Counted from the stretch's first letter, positions 34,193-43,406 are shown. The stretch: 64,000 nucleotides of DNA from Paracoccus ravus (GCF_004522175.1 NZ_SDEB01000003.1:1-64000); one strand, 5' to 3'. Notes: a model not told the origin generated them from the sequence alone. A program made the numbers and translations.

Positions 34193-35820
34193 GCGGGGAC
34201 GAGTCCTTCTGACTTGCGGGCATTGCGGCGGGCAGCCTGAACCTCGGGATCGGGGTCGAGTGAGGCCGCGAGCAGCGCCTTGGTATAGGGCATCCGGGGG
34301 GCATCAAAGATCTGGCCGACATGGCCTTCTTCGACGATCTCGCCGGATTTCATCACGATGACGCGGTCGGCAAAGTCGCGGACCACCGGCAGGTCATGGG
34401 CGATGAACAGATAGCTCAGGCCCAGATCGCGGCGCAGCCCGTCGAGGAGTTCGATCACCTGCGCCTGGATCGACACGTCCAGCGCCGAGACTGCCTCGTC
34501 GCAGATGATGAGCTTTGGCTCCAAGGCCAGCGCCCGGGCGATGGCGATGCGCTGGCGCTGGCCACCCGAGAACTGGTGCGGATAACGCTTGGCCATTTCG
34601 GGGCTAAGGCCGACCTGCACCAGCAGTTCCGCGACGCGGTCCTTCCAGCGGGCTTTCGGCAGGATGTCGGGATGGACGATCCACGCTTCCGAGATGATCT
34701 GATAGACCGTCATGCGCGGGTTCAGCGATTGCGTCGGGTCCTGAAACACCATCTGGATATCGCGGCGGATCGCGAACAGTTCCTTGGACGTCATTTGCAG
34801 CAGATCGCGGCCCTTCCAGATGACCTTGCCGCCGCTGGGTTCGTCCAGCCGCAGGATCGCCCGCGCCATGGTCGATTTGCCCGAGCCGGATTCGCCGACA
34901 ATGGCCACCGTCTCGCCCGGCATGATCGAGAAGCTCGCGCCTTTCAGCGCGTGGAAACCGCCGTAATGCTGTTGCAGGCGGTCGACGCGCAGCAGAGGCT
35001 CGCCCAGACGGTCTTCTTCGTCGCGGGTTTCGCCCTTGCCGGGTGCGGCGTCGATCAGACGCTTGGTATAAGGGTGTTTGGGATTGCGATAGACTTCCGC
35101 GGCATCGCCAGTCTCGACAATCTCGCCCTTATTCATCACCACGACGCGGTCGGCGATCTCGGCCACGACGCCAAGGTCGTGGGTGATGAGCAAAAGGCCC
35201 ATGCCGGTCTCGCGCTGGAGTTCTTCGAGAAGCGCCAGAACCTGCGCCTGAACCGTCACGTCCAACGCGGTGGTCGGCTCATCCGCGATCAGGATGTCGG
35301 GCTTCAAGGCCAGCGCCATCGCGATCATCAGACGCTGCCGCTGCCCGCCCGAGAACTCATGCGGATACTTCCCCATCGCCGCTTCCGGGTTGGGGATACC
35401 GACGCGCTTCAGCAGTTCCAGCGTGCGGGCCTTGGCCTCATCGCCGGGAACGTCATGCACGGTCATCATCTCGCAGATCTGCCAGCCGACGGTATAGACC
35501 GGGTTCAGATGGCTCAGCGGGTCCTGAAAGATCATCGCAATGCGGCAGCCGTTCAATTCGCGGCGCTGCTCGTCGGTCATTTTCAGCAGGTCGCGGCCTT
35601 CGAACAGCACCTCGCCCGATTTGATCTCGCCCGGCGGCATGTCGATCAGGTTCATGATGGTCGAGGCCGAAACCGACTTGCCCGAACCGGATTCGCCAAG
35701 GATCGCCAGCGTCTCGCCCCGGTCCAGATGCCAGCTGACATTGCGCACTGCGCTGACGGTCCCGGCGGCGGTGTGGAAATCGACCGAGAGGTTCCTGACC
35801 TCAAGCAGATGTTCAGCCAT
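34189..35820 (-). CDS. ABC transporter ATP-binding protein with two fused ATPase domains (DppD-DppF type)
   Basis: A 543-residue protein holding two complete ATPase domains, each with Walker A (first GESGSGKS at 42-49; second GESGSGKS near 320), signature (SGGQRQRLMIAMALA and SGGQRQRIAIARALA) and Walker B (ILIADEPTTALD and IICDEAVSALD). Each domain ends with the oligopeptide-type tail (NPKHPYTKRLIDAAPGK and APRMPYTKALLAA). The fused form replaces separate DppD and DppF. I chose the ATG at 35820; it overlaps the permease stop by eight bases. It energises the transporter formed with the two permeases upstream and binding protein 37734-39236. Confidence 0.94.
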   Translation of the reverse strand: MAEHLLEVRNLSVDFHTAAGTVSAVRNVSWHLDRGETLAILGESGSGKSVSASTIMNLIDMPPGEIKSGEVLFEGRDLLKMTDEQRRELNGCRIAMIFQDPLSHLNPVYTVGWQICEMMTVHDVPGDEAKARTLELLKRVGIPNPEAAMGKYPHEFSGGQRQRLMIAMALALKPDILIADEPTTALDVTVQAQVLALLEELQRETGMGLLLITHDLGVVAEIADRVVVMNKGEIVETGDAAEVYRNPKHPYTKRLIDAAPGKGETRDEEDRLGEPLLRVDRLQQHYGGFHALKGASFSIMPGETVAIVGESGSGKSTMARAILRLDEPSGGKVIWKGRDLLQMTSKELFAIRRDIQMVFQDPTQSLNPRMTVYQIISEAWIVHPDILPKARWKDRVAELLVQVGLSPEMAKRYPHQFSGGQRQRIAIARALALEPKLIICDEAVSALDVSIQAQVIELLDGLRRDLGLSYLFIAHDLPVVRDFADRVIVMKSGEIVEEGHVGQIFDAPRMPYTKALLAASLDPDPEVQAARRNARKSEGLVPA

Positions 35821-36736
35821 TCTTGCGGCCTCCCATTTCAAGGCGCCAGCGCTGCACCGGATCAAGCGCGATCCGCATCCATGCCGACAGAAGGTTCAAG
35901 GAAAGCGTGGTCAGGATGATCGCCAGCCCCGGCCAGAAGGACAGCCACCATGCGTTCGTGAGGTAAGGCCGACCTTGGCTGACCATCAAGCCCCAGGTGA
36001 TCTCGGGCGGCTGGATGCCGATGCCAAGGAAGGAAAGCGAGCTTTCCGCCAGCATGACGAAGGCGAAATCCAGCGTCGCGATGGTGATCAGCGTCGGCAT
36101 CACCACCGGCAGGATATGGCGAAAGACGATGCGCCGATCCGAGGTTCCCATGACGCGCGCAGCCGAGATGAACATGCGCTCGCGCACTTCCAGAACCTCG
36201 GCGCGGGTGGTGCGCAGATAGATCGGGATGCGGGTGATCGCCAGAACCAGCACGATATTCGCGACCGAGGGTTCGAGCATGTAAAGCACGATCACCGCCA
36301 GCAGCAGCGAGGGGAAGGACATGATCACGTCGCCCAGGCGCATGATCGCCCCGGACCAGCGGCTGCGAGAATAGCCCGCGACCAGCCCCAGCGCCGAGCC
36401 GATAATCATCGAGCAGATCACCGCGCCAGCCGCGACGGCCATGGTGTTTTGCGCCGCCACGATGATGCGCGGCAGCAGCGGGCGGCCCAACTGGTCCGCA
36501 CCAAGGATATAGAGGAAGCCTCGCGACAGCTCGAATGGCGGCGCGTTGCGGCCGCGCAGGTTCTGACGCGTCGCCTCATCCGACAGCCAGATAGGCCCGA
36601 AGATCGCGCAAAGCACGACGACCAGCAGGAACAGCGCGGCGAAAAAGGCGAATTTATCGGCCCAGAGCAGTCGGATGAAGGTTCCGACGCGACCGCGTTC
36701 TTTCACTGTGGTTGTGTTGGTTTGGCTCATGGTCAT
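35813..36736 (-). CDS. ABC transporter permease, DppC type
   Basis: A 307-residue inner-membrane protein with about six helices. The N-terminal cytoplasmic stretch precedes LWADKFAFFAALFLLVVVLCAIFGPIW, then GADQLGRPLLPRIIVAAQNTM, and the EAA loop appears as EVRERMFISAARVMGTSDRRIVFRHILP. The terminal SLSFLGIGIQPPEITWGLMVSQGR is characteristic of DppC/OppC. It is three bases from the DppB-type gene and overlaps the ATPase gene by eight bases. The substrate is set by the binding protein; context suggests a sugar acid or a conjugate rather than a peptide. Confidence 0.94.
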   Translation of the reverse strand: MTMSQTNTTTVKERGRVGTFIRLLWADKFAFFAALFLLVVVLCAIFGPIWLSDEATRQNLRGRNAPPFELSRGFLYILGADQLGRPLLPRIIVAAQNTMAVAAGAVICSMIIGSALGLVAGYSRSRWSGAIMRLGDVIMSFPSLLLAVIVLYMLEPSVANIVLVLAITRIPIYLRTTRAEVLEVRERMFISAARVMGTSDRRIVFRHILPVVMPTLITIATLDFAFVMLAESSLSFLGIGIQPPEITWGLMVSQGRPYLTNAWWLSFWPGLAIILTTLSLNLLSAWMRIALDPVQRWRLEMGGRKNG

Positions 36737-36739
36737 GTC

Positions 36740-37654
36740 TCAATACCGGATGCGAGGATCAAGCATCGCATAGGCGAGATCGATCAAGAGATTCATGATG
36801 AAGATGGCCACGGCGGAAACCATGATCGCGGCAAGGATCACGGCGAAATCGCGCTGCAGGATGGCGTCGATCATCAATTTGCCGATGCCGGGGAAGCCGA
36901 AAATCGTCTCGACAACCACCGCGCCATTCAGGATGCCCGCCGCCTGATCGCCGATCACGGTGATGACCGGCAGCATGGCATTGCGCAAACCGTGGACGAA
37001 GATGATCGGGCGCGGCGGCACGCCCTTGGCCTTGGCGGTTTTCACATAGGCCGAGGACAGCGCCGTGATCATCGAGCCGCGGACGACTTGCAGGATCAGG
37101 CCGAAGGGGCGGATGAACAGGACCGAGATCGGCAGGATCCAATGCCAGATCGTCCCCGTCCCCGAGGTCGGCAGCCAGCGCAACTGCACCGCAAAGATCA
37201 CGATGCCGACAATGGCGATCCAGAAATCCGGCGCCGAGGCCCCGATCAGTGAGAAGAAGCTGGTGATCCGGTCAAAGACCCCGCCGACCTTGAAGGCGGC
37301 GAGCGAGCCGATGACGATGGCCGCGACCGTGACCAGCGTCATGGTCACCACGGCCAGCGTCAGGGTCCAGCGGAAACCTTCCAGCACGACATCCATTGCG
37401 GGGCGAGCCTGACGGATCGACTCGCCAAAGTCGAAATGCAGCAGATCCCAGACATAGCGCCCGAATTGGACGATCAGCGGATCGTTCAGCCCATGCAGCT
37501 CGCGGAACTTGTCGCGCATTTCCTGCGTGGCGTCGATCGGCAGGTAAAGATCGGTGGGATCGCCGGTCAGACGCGACAGGAAGAAGACCAGAATGACAAG
37601 GCCCACAAGCGAGATTGCACTCGCAATGGCCCTTTTGCCGATGAATTTTTTCAT
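36740..37654 (-). CDS. ABC transporter permease, DppB type
   Basis: A 304-residue inner-membrane permease with about six helices. KKFIGKRAIASAISLVGLVILVFFLSRLTGDPTDLYLP is the typical DppB/OppB opening, and the EAA loop reads SSAYVKTAKAKGVPPRPIIFVHGLRNAMLPVITVIG. The C-terminal VVETIFGFPGIGKLMIDAILQRDFAVILA is also typical. It follows the binding-protein gene after a hairpin and precedes the DppC-type gene. Together they form the channel. Confidence 0.94.
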   Translation of the reverse strand: MKKFIGKRAIASAISLVGLVILVFFLSRLTGDPTDLYLPIDATQEMRDKFRELHGLNDPLIVQFGRYVWDLLHFDFGESIRQARPAMDVVLEGFRWTLTLAVVTMTLVTVAAIVIGSLAAFKVGGVFDRITSFFSLIGASAPDFWIAIVGIVIFAVQLRWLPTSGTGTIWHWILPISVLFIRPFGLILQVVRGSMITALSSAYVKTAKAKGVPPRPIIFVHGLRNAMLPVITVIGDQAAGILNGAVVVETIFGFPGIGKLMIDAILQRDFAVILAAIMVSAVAIFIMNLLIDLAYAMLDPRIRY

Positions 37655-37700
37655 ATTGGGTTCCTCGACCGGGGGCCATGTGGCCAGTCGCGTGAGGCAA

Positions 37701-37724
37701 GGGGGACAGTGTGAGCCGTCCCCC
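37701..37724 (-). repeat. Hairpin between the binding-protein and DppB-type genes
   Basis: GGGGGAC (37701-37707) and GTCCCCC (37718-37724) pair around a ten-base loop, ten bases after the binding-protein stop. No U-tract follows, so an mRNA-stabilising or partial attenuating role is likely, as is common after binding-protein genes. Confidence 0.55.
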
Positions 37725-37733
37725 GCAGTCAGT

Positions 37734-39236
37734 TTACTTGAAGCCGATTTCCGACAGGCGCAACTCGCTGTTCGTCGAAATCGTCGGCGTGAAGTCGAGG
37801 CGCGGGTTCACCCGGCTGAAGCCGACCATGTGGAACATCTCGACATCGCCGATGATGTTTTCATGGATGTCCTTCATCACGTCCGACCACAGGGCCGCAC
37901 GGTCGTCGCCACTGGCCTCGGTCGCCTTCGAGATCTTGGCGTCGAGTTCGGGATAGACCAGACCCGATTGCAGCCCCTCGGTGCCGTATTTGAAATACAT
38001 CGAGAAGACCGGGTCGCCCTTGGCATTGTCATGCTGGGCGGCGACCAGTTGCGGACCACGGCCCTCGGCGAAGGGGCGGTTGTAGTAGGTGTTATAGTCC
38101 GCGACTTCTTTCATCTCGAGCTTGGTGTTGAAGCCCGCATCGTTCAGCATTTGCGACATGGCTTCGAGGATCTCGGAGATGTTCGGGAACATGCCCAGAC
38201 GGCCCACGATCAGGATCTCCTGATCCACGGGAACGCCATCGGCCTTGGCCTCGGCCAATAGCGCCTTGGCACGCTCAAGATCGAAGGGATAGGGGGTCAG
38301 GTCTTTGTTATAACCCAAGGTGGTCGGCGGCACGACGGCGGTGGCCTTGGCCGAGTCCTTGCCGACCAGCGTGCCGATAAAGGCGTCGCGGTCGATGGCA
38401 AGGTTCATCGCCTCGCGCACGCGGCGGTCGTTCAGCGGCGCGGTCGCATGATCGACGCGCAGATAGGTGGTTTCCGAGTTCGGATACGAGAAGTCCGTAT
38501 CCGGGTTGGTGGCATCAAGCTCGCTGATGACCGGTGCGATATCGGCTTCGCCGACTTCGACCATCGCGGCGCGAACGGCGCTGTCATCGCGGAAGACATA
38601 GGTGGCCTTGGTCACCTTGGGCTTGTCGCCCCAGTAATCCGCGCGCTGAGTCAGGACGATATTGGTGCCGATATTGCGCTCGGTCATGGCATAGGGGCCG
38701 GTGCCGATGGGTTGCTGAACCATCTCCAGCGGAGTTTCCTCGGGGACGATGGTCAGCGAGGACATCAGCAGCGGCAGGATCGGCTGGGCCGGATCGGTGG
38801 TGATGTCGACGGTATTGTCGTCGACCTTGGTCGCGTTGATCTTGAAGCCGCCGAAATACTTGCCGCCGACCTCGCAAGTCATCTTGTCGCTGATCGTGCG
38901 CTCCAGCGAATGGATCACGTCCTGCGCCTTGAAATCCGTCCCGTCCGAAAACTTCACGCCCTGACGCAGCTTGAAGCGCCAGGTGCCGGGCTGGGTCTCT
39001 TCCCAGCTTTCCGCGAGCAGCGGCTTCAGCGTGGCGGTGGCGGGTTCATAGACGGTCAGCGTCTCGCTGATATTACCCAGCAGCACGCGACCGATATTCG
39101 ATTGCGAGGACATGCAGGGATCGATCAACTCAAGCTCTTCGCTCAGCACGATCGTGACATCGGTCTTGTCCTGCGCATAAGCGGCACCGGCCGCGATGGT
39201 GCTGGCCAGCAATGCGCCGATCAGGGTCGTCTTCAT
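37734..39236 (-). CDS. ABC transporter periplasmic binding protein, family 5 (DppA/OppA type), copy 2
   Basis: A 500-residue SBP_bac_5 protein with a Sec signal (MKTTLIGALLASTIAAGAAYA). Family blocks include SWEETQPGTWRFKLRQGVKFSDGTDFKAQDV, QPIGTGPYAMTE and VREAMNLAIDRDAFIGTLVGKDSAKA. The start 39236 follows GGGAGGAG. It is the first gene of a six-gene operon (binding protein, two permeases, ATPase, hydroxyacid dehydrogenase, SDR). It is paralogous along its whole length to the protein at 25594-27108. A TGATATATTAG element 72 bases upstream is shared with the dehydratase operon, which suggests that the imported compound is that operon's substrate. Confidence 0.93.
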   Translation of the reverse strand: MKTTLIGALLASTIAAGAAYAQDKTDVTIVLSEELELIDPCMSSQSNIGRVLLGNISETLTVYEPATATLKPLLAESWEETQPGTWRFKLRQGVKFSDGTDFKAQDVIHSLERTISDKMTCEVGGKYFGGFKINATKVDDNTVDITTDPAQPILPLLMSSLTIVPEETPLEMVQQPIGTGPYAMTERNIGTNIVLTQRADYWGDKPKVTKATYVFRDDSAVRAAMVEVGEADIAPVISELDATNPDTDFSYPNSETTYLRVDHATAPLNDRRVREAMNLAIDRDAFIGTLVGKDSAKATAVVPPTTLGYNKDLTPYPFDLERAKALLAEAKADGVPVDQEILIVGRLGMFPNISEILEAMSQMLNDAGFNTKLEMKEVADYNTYYNRPFAEGRGPQLVAAQHDNAKGDPVFSMYFKYGTEGLQSGLVYPELDAKISKATEASGDDRAALWSDVMKDIHENIIGDVEMFHMVGFSRVNPRLDFTPTISTNSELRLSEIGFK

Positions 39237-39307
39237 GGCAACTCCTCCCATGGATTTTTCTGTGGGCTGGCGCCCTCCTCGGCGCTTCGAATCAACCCTT
39301 GTTTAAT

Positions 39308-39318
39308 TGATATATTAG
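39308..39318. promoter_or_regulatory. TGATATATTAG element upstream of the ABC-transporter operon
   Basis: An exact copy of the 11-mer found at 45220-45230, in the same orientation and 72 bases before the binding-protein start, in an AT-rich island. The bases before it also agree (AATTGA versus AACTGA). Probably the operator of the GntR-type regulator encoded at 45299. Confidence 0.5.
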
Positions 39319-39323
39319 TACAA

Positions 39324-40226
39324 CTACAATCTTTGAGAACCCTGTTTCTGGCCTCCTTTCGAGATCGCCCCGAGGCTCACCGCCAAGATGATGATCGCAG
39401 CGCCGATCCAAGTCGAGAAGCCTGCGATCTCTCCGAAAAAGACGAATGCCATCAAGGCGATCACCGGAAGGCGCAGAAAGTCCAGAGGCGCAAGGAAAGA
39501 GGCATCGGCCAGCGAGAAGGCCCGCGTCACCAGCGCCTGGCTGCCTGCGCCCAAGGCCCCCTGCACCGCCATCAGGCCAAGCGCGCGCGGGCTGGGCGTC
39601 TCCCAGACGGTCAGAGCAAGGACCAAGGCCAGCGGCACCATGGCGATCAGGTTCCATGCGACCAGCCGGTCCGGCCGGTCATGGGCCGACATACCCTTGA
39701 GGATCAACTGGATCGTCGCGGTCAGCACCGCGCCCACCAGGGCGAAGAGCAGCGCGGAATCGAAGCCTCCGGCACCGGGGCGCAGGATGATGAGCATGCC
39801 CGCAAAACCCGCGACGACCGAGGCGATGCGCGCCAGAGTCAGGCTCTCGCCCAGAAACAGGCAGGCTCCGAGCAGCAGGAAAAGCGGCGTGGTGAAACTG
39901 ATCGCGGTCACATCCGACAAAGGCGCATTGGCGAAGGCCACGAAAAGCGCGAGCAGCGAGGCGAGTTTCAGCCCGGCGCGCAAAACATGCATCCAGCGAT
40001 AGGGCGAGCCCATTAGGTCGCCGCGCCGCAGAATCCAGGGCAGAAAAAAGAGCAAGCCGAACGCGGCGCGAAAGAAGCCGATGACGAAAGGATGCACCTC
40101 GCCCGCGAGCAGGCGCACGATGACGCCGTCGCAGGCGTTCAACACAGTCGCCGCCAGCATCATGCCCGCGGCGGCGACAAGCACAGGACGCCCAGTCGAA
40201 AGCGATGGGCTGTCACTGGGGGTCAT
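39324..40226 (-). CDS. EamA-family (DMT) transporter
   Basis: About 300 residues in two EamA halves with ten membrane helices. The first half opens VLVAAAGMMLAATVLNACDGVIVRLLAGEVHPFVIGFFRAAFGLLFFLPW; the second repeats the layout from about GGFDSALLFALVGAVLTATIQLILKGMSA. These carriers export or exchange amino acids or other metabolites. I took the ATG at 40226; a GTG at 40286 would add about 20 residues, and neither has a strong ribosome site. It stands alone between the ABC-transporter and dehydratase operons, on the same strand. The substrate is unknown. Confidence 0.88.
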   Translation of the reverse strand: MTPSDSPSLSTGRPVLVAAAGMMLAATVLNACDGVIVRLLAGEVHPFVIGFFRAAFGLLFFLPWILRRGDLMGSPYRWMHVLRAGLKLASLLALFVAFANAPLSDVTAISFTTPLFLLLGACLFLGESLTLARIASVVAGFAGMLIILRPGAGGFDSALLFALVGAVLTATIQLILKGMSAHDRPDRLVAWNLIAMVPLALVLALTVWETPSPRALGLMAVQGALGAGSQALVTRAFSLADASFLAPLDFLRLPVIALMAFVFFGEIAGFSTWIGAAIIILAVSLGAISKGGQKQGSQRL

Positions 40227-40369
40227 GCGGGGAACCCGGATAGCTTGTATGACATGTTGAGACGCCCTCCCAAACGCATCACTCACTTGCCTTATGAGTC
40301 GCGCGAAATCAAACCAAAATTAACCTTATTGATGTGACAAGTCCGCTTAGACCGCCATTTCGGCAAGGA

Positions 40370-41443
40370 TCAGCTTGCATTCGCAGCAAGCGCGAGGGTT
40401 TCCGGCAGCGCAAGCCCCAAGCCGTCGGCCCGCGCCGCAAGGCTGGTCCAGACCCCTTCCGCGACCTGCACGCCTTGTTGCAGCGCCTGCCTGCGCTGGC
40501 GCGAGGCGGAATCGCCCGGCACGCGCACCGCGCCCCGCGTCGCTGGACCGGGCGGATTCGTGCGGCAGGCATTGGCCAGCCAGTCGGATTGCTCACGGAA
40601 GGCGTCGATACCCGCAAAGGCCTCGGGGTCGATGACCTGCAGGAAGACGCTTTGCGCCAGCGGACCGGGGGGCGTATTGGCGCGACCCTTGCCGGAAAGC
40701 CCCTGCCCCAGCAATTCGACCATCAACCCAAGCCCGTAACCCTTGTGTCCCTTGAGTGCGCCGCCCAGCGGCAGCAGTGAGCCGCCGCGCTCGGTCACCT
40801 CGCGCGGATCATCGGTCGGCTCGCCCGTGGCGGTCAGGGCCCAAGCCTCGGGGAAGCGCTCACCCGCCTTAGCCAATGTCTGGGTCATCGTGGTGGTAGT
40901 GATCGAGGACGAGACATCGATCACCACCGGATCGCCCGAGGTCGGAAAGCCCGCCGCGATCGGGTTCGGCGTCAAGAGCGGCTTGGTCCCGCCATAGGGC
41001 GCCACGCGCGAGGCCGCCGGGTTCGAGCAGGAAATCTGCACGATCAGCCCGCGATCCGTCAGCTCGCGCATATAGGCCGACAACGCGCAGGTGTGATGGG
41101 TGTTGCGGATCGCGGCGGTGACGGTGCCATGATCGGCGACCCGCTCGGCCGCCTGTTCCAGCGCACGGGTCAAAAGCCAAGCGCCGGGCAGAAGCCGCCC
41201 GTCCCAGACGAAGCTCGCGCCCTTGTCGCGGACGATCTCGTAATCGCCCGCGCCATTGAGCGAGCCATCCGCCAGCGCGTCCAGATACCACGGCAGCAGG
41301 CCGACGCCATGGGTCTCATGGCCGATCATGTCGCCCTCGACCAGAACTCGGGCGGTGACCTCGGCCTTGTCGGTCTCCATTCCGGCGGCGGAAAGCAGGG
41401 TTCGGGCGAATTCGGTCAGCGTTTCGCGGGGGATCAGGGGCAT
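40370..41443 (-). CDS. Ldh-family (malate/L-lactate dehydrogenase-like) oxidoreductase
   Basis: A 357-residue NAD(P)-dependent oxidoreductase of the Ldh_2 fold, the same family as the DpkA-like enzyme at 2562 but a different branch. Recognisable segments are EGDMIGHETHGVGLLPWYLDALADG, AIRNTHHTCALSAYMRELTDRGL, PYGGTKPLLTPNPIAAGFPT and LPLGGALKGHKGYGLGLMVELL. The start at 41443 follows GAGGAGAG. The family oxidises 2-hydroxy acids such as malate, lactate, ureidoglycolate and sulfolactate. As last gene of the dehydratase operon it probably handles a hydroxyacid made from the sugar acid. The specific reaction is not known. Confidence 0.9.
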   Translation of the reverse strand: MPLIPRETLTEFARTLLSAAGMETDKAEVTARVLVEGDMIGHETHGVGLLPWYLDALADGSLNGAGDYEIVRDKGASFVWDGRLLPGAWLLTRALEQAAERVADHGTVTAAIRNTHHTCALSAYMRELTDRGLIVQISCSNPAASRVAPYGGTKPLLTPNPIAAGFPTSGDPVVIDVSSSITTTTMTQTLAKAGERFPEAWALTATGEPTDDPREVTERGGSLLPLGGALKGHKGYGLGLMVELLGQGLSGKGRANTPPGPLAQSVFLQVIDPEAFAGIDAFREQSDWLANACRTNPPGPATRGAVRVPGDSASRQRRQALQQGVQVAEGVWTSLAARADGLGLALPETLALAANAS

Positions 41444-41492
41444 GGTCTCTCCTCGGTCGGTCAGCGGGGGCGGATCGCCGCCCCCGGCAGGC

Positions 41493-42203
41493 TCAGCGGC
41501 CGTTGGCCTTGCGCCATTCGGCGAAAAGCACGAGGTTCTTCTCATCCGTCGCCGGGTAAAGACCGATGATCGTGGCCCCGCCCTTGACGCGTTCAGTGAC
41601 GAAATCCTCATAGGCCGTCATCTCAACCGCCTCATCGGCGATCTCGTCGGCGATCTCGGCCGGGATGATGATGACGCTGTCATCGTCGCCCACCACGATA
41701 TCGCCGGGGAAAACCGCGACATCGCCGCAGCCGATCGGCACGTTGATGTCGATGGCCTCGTGCAGCGTCAGGTTGGTCGGCGAGGAGGCGCGGTGGTGAT
41801 AGGCCGGGATCTCCAGCGCGCCGATCGACATCGAGTCGCGGAAGCCGCCATCGGTCACCACGCCCGCGCCGCCGCGCACCATCAGGCGCGTGATCAGGAT
41901 ATCGCCGGCCGAGGCCGCGCGGGCATCCTTGCGGCTGTCCATGACCATGACATGGCCCTCGGGGCATTGCTCGATGGCGGCGCGCTGCGGGTGGTTGGGG
42001 TTGCGAAAGACCGACATCGGGTTGCGGTCCTCGCGCGCGGGCATGTAGCGCAGGGTGAAGGCCGGACCGACCATATTGCGGCCCTTGCGCTCAACCGGGC
42101 GCACGTCCTGAATGGTCTGGTTGCGTAATCCGCGCTTGTAGAGCGCCGAGCAGAGCGTGGCGACCGAGACGCCCATCAGTTTTTCACGGGTCGAGGGATT
42201 CAA
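41493..42203 (-). CDS. RraA-family protein, probable HMG/CHA-type aldolase or related lyase
   Basis: A 236-residue RraA-like protein. The metal and substrate region GDILITRLMVRGGAGVVTDGGFRD (about 110-135) and GDVAVFPGDIVVGDDDSVIIIP (about 163-190) is shared with 4-hydroxy-4-methyl-2-oxoglutarate/4-carboxy-4-hydroxy-2-oxoadipate aldolases, which are metal-dependent class II pyruvate aldolases. In sugar-acid operons such proteins may cleave a ketodeoxy acid. The start is TTG at 42203, with GGAGG six bases before; the GGAGG overlaps the end of the talarate dehydratase gene. Its true reaction here is inference. Confidence 0.85.
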   Translation of the reverse strand: MNPSTREKLMGVSVATLCSALYKRGLRNQTIQDVRPVERKGRNMVGPAFTLRYMPAREDRNPMSVFRNPNHPQRAAIEQCPEGHVMVMDSRKDARAASAGDILITRLMVRGGAGVVTDGGFRDSMSIGALEIPAYHHRASSPTNLTLHEAIDINVPIGCGDVAVFPGDIVVGDDDSVIIIPAEIADEIADEAVEMTAYEDFVTERVKGGATIIGLYPATDEKNLVLFAEWRKANGR

Positions 42204-42205
42204 GT

Positions 42206-43396
42206 TCAGCCTCCGAAAGTGGTCGTTTCGACAGTCCAGTCGCGGGCCTTGCCGGTCAGCGAGCAGCCCAGACCCGGGCGCGCGGGCACGATCATGCGGC
42301 CGTCGCGGATTTTCAGTTCCTCATTAAAGAGCGGCGCGAGCCAGTCGAAATGCTCGACCCAGGGCTCATGCGGATAGGCAGCGGCCAGATGCAGGTGGAT
42401 CTCCATCGCGAAATGCGGCGCGAGACGCATCCGCTTGACCTCGGCCTGTGCGCAGATCTTCAGGAATTGCGTGATGCCGCCGACGCGCGGCGCGTCGGGC
42501 TGGATGAAGTCAACAGCATCGGCGCGGATCAAGGCCATGTGCTCGTCGGCGGATGCCAGCATCTCGCCAGTGGCAATCGGAGTCGCGAGTTCACGGGCCA
42601 GAAGCGCATGACCCTCGGCATCATAGGCGTCCAGCGGTTCTTCGATCCATTCGAGGTTCAGGGGTTCCACCAGACGCCCGAAACGCAGGGCAGTCACGCG
42701 GTCCCATTGCTGGTTCGCATCCACCATCAGCGGCACGCGACCATTCAGATGCGCGGTCACGGCATCCAGACGGCGCAAGTCCTCCATCGGGTCGGGCTGG
42801 CCGACCTTGATCTTGATCCCGCCAATGCCCGATTCCAGCGACTTGTCGATTGCGGCTTTCACCTCATCGATGGAGGAGGACAAGAATCCGCCCGAGGTAT
42901 TATAGCAGGCGACGCCATCGCGATGCGCGCCCAGCAGTTTTGCCAGCGGCAGACCTGCGCGCTTGGCTTTCAGATCCCACAGGCAGATATCCATCGCGGC
43001 AATCGCCTGCGTCGCCACGCCAGAGCGCCCGACCGAGGCTCCGGCCCAGCAAAGCTTGTCCCAAAGCCGCGCGATATCGTTCGGGTCTTCACCCAGAAAA
43101 TTGTCCGCGATCTCGCAGGCATGGGCGTAAAGTGCCGGGCCGCCCGCGCGTTTCGAGTAGCTGAAGCCAAGGCCCGAGAAGCCCGCTTCGGTTTCGATCT
43201 CGCAGAAAAGGAAGGCGACCTGCGTCAGCGGCTTCTGTCGCCCGGTCAGCACCTTGGCGTCGCTGATCGGGCGGGCCAGCGGCAGGTAGGCCAGCGAGAG
43301 CTTGACCGCCTTGATCGCGTCTTGCGTCGCGGGACCGACCGCAAAGCCTGCTTTCGGCGGCTGCGCGGGGATCAGGCGTTGAGAGATATCCAGCAT
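42206..43396 (-). CDS. L-talarate/galactarate dehydratase-like enolase-superfamily enzyme
   Basis: About 396 residues, closely resembling Salmonella L-talarate/galactarate dehydratase. Shared blocks include VKLSLAYLPLARPISDAKVLTGRQKPLT, FSYSKRAGG, GEDPNDI, WAGASVGRSG, AKRAGLPLAKLLGAHRD and CYNTSGGFL. Counting from the upstream ATG at 43405, the catalytic KxK is Lys198/Lys200, the metal ligands are Asp229, Glu255 and Glu281, and the base is His331. It should dehydrate (or epimerise) L-talarate and galactarate. I prefer the ATG at 43396, eight bases after GAGG; the one at 43405 is only three away. It follows the IlvD-family gene directly. A related sugar acid as true substrate remains possible. 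Confidence 0.92.
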   Translation of the reverse strand: MLDISQRLIPAQPPKAGFAVGPATQDAIKAVKLSLAYLPLARPISDAKVLTGRQKPLTQVAFLFCEIETEAGFSGLGFSYSKRAGGPALYAHACEIADNFLGEDPNDIARLWDKLCWAGASVGRSGVATQAIAAMDICLWDLKAKRAGLPLAKLLGAHRDGVACYNTSGGFLSSSIDEVKAAIDKSLESGIGGIKIKVGQPDPMEDLRRLDAVTAHLNGRVPLMVDANQQWDRVTALRFGRLVEPLNLEWIEEPLDAYDAEGHALLARELATPIATGEMLASADEHMALIRADAVDFIQPDAPRVGGITQFLKICAQAEVKRMRLAPHFAMEIHLHLAAAYPHEPWVEHFDWLAPLFNEELKIRDGRMIVPARPGLGCSLTGKARDWTVETTTFGG

Positions 43397-43406
43397 GACA
43401 TGCACC

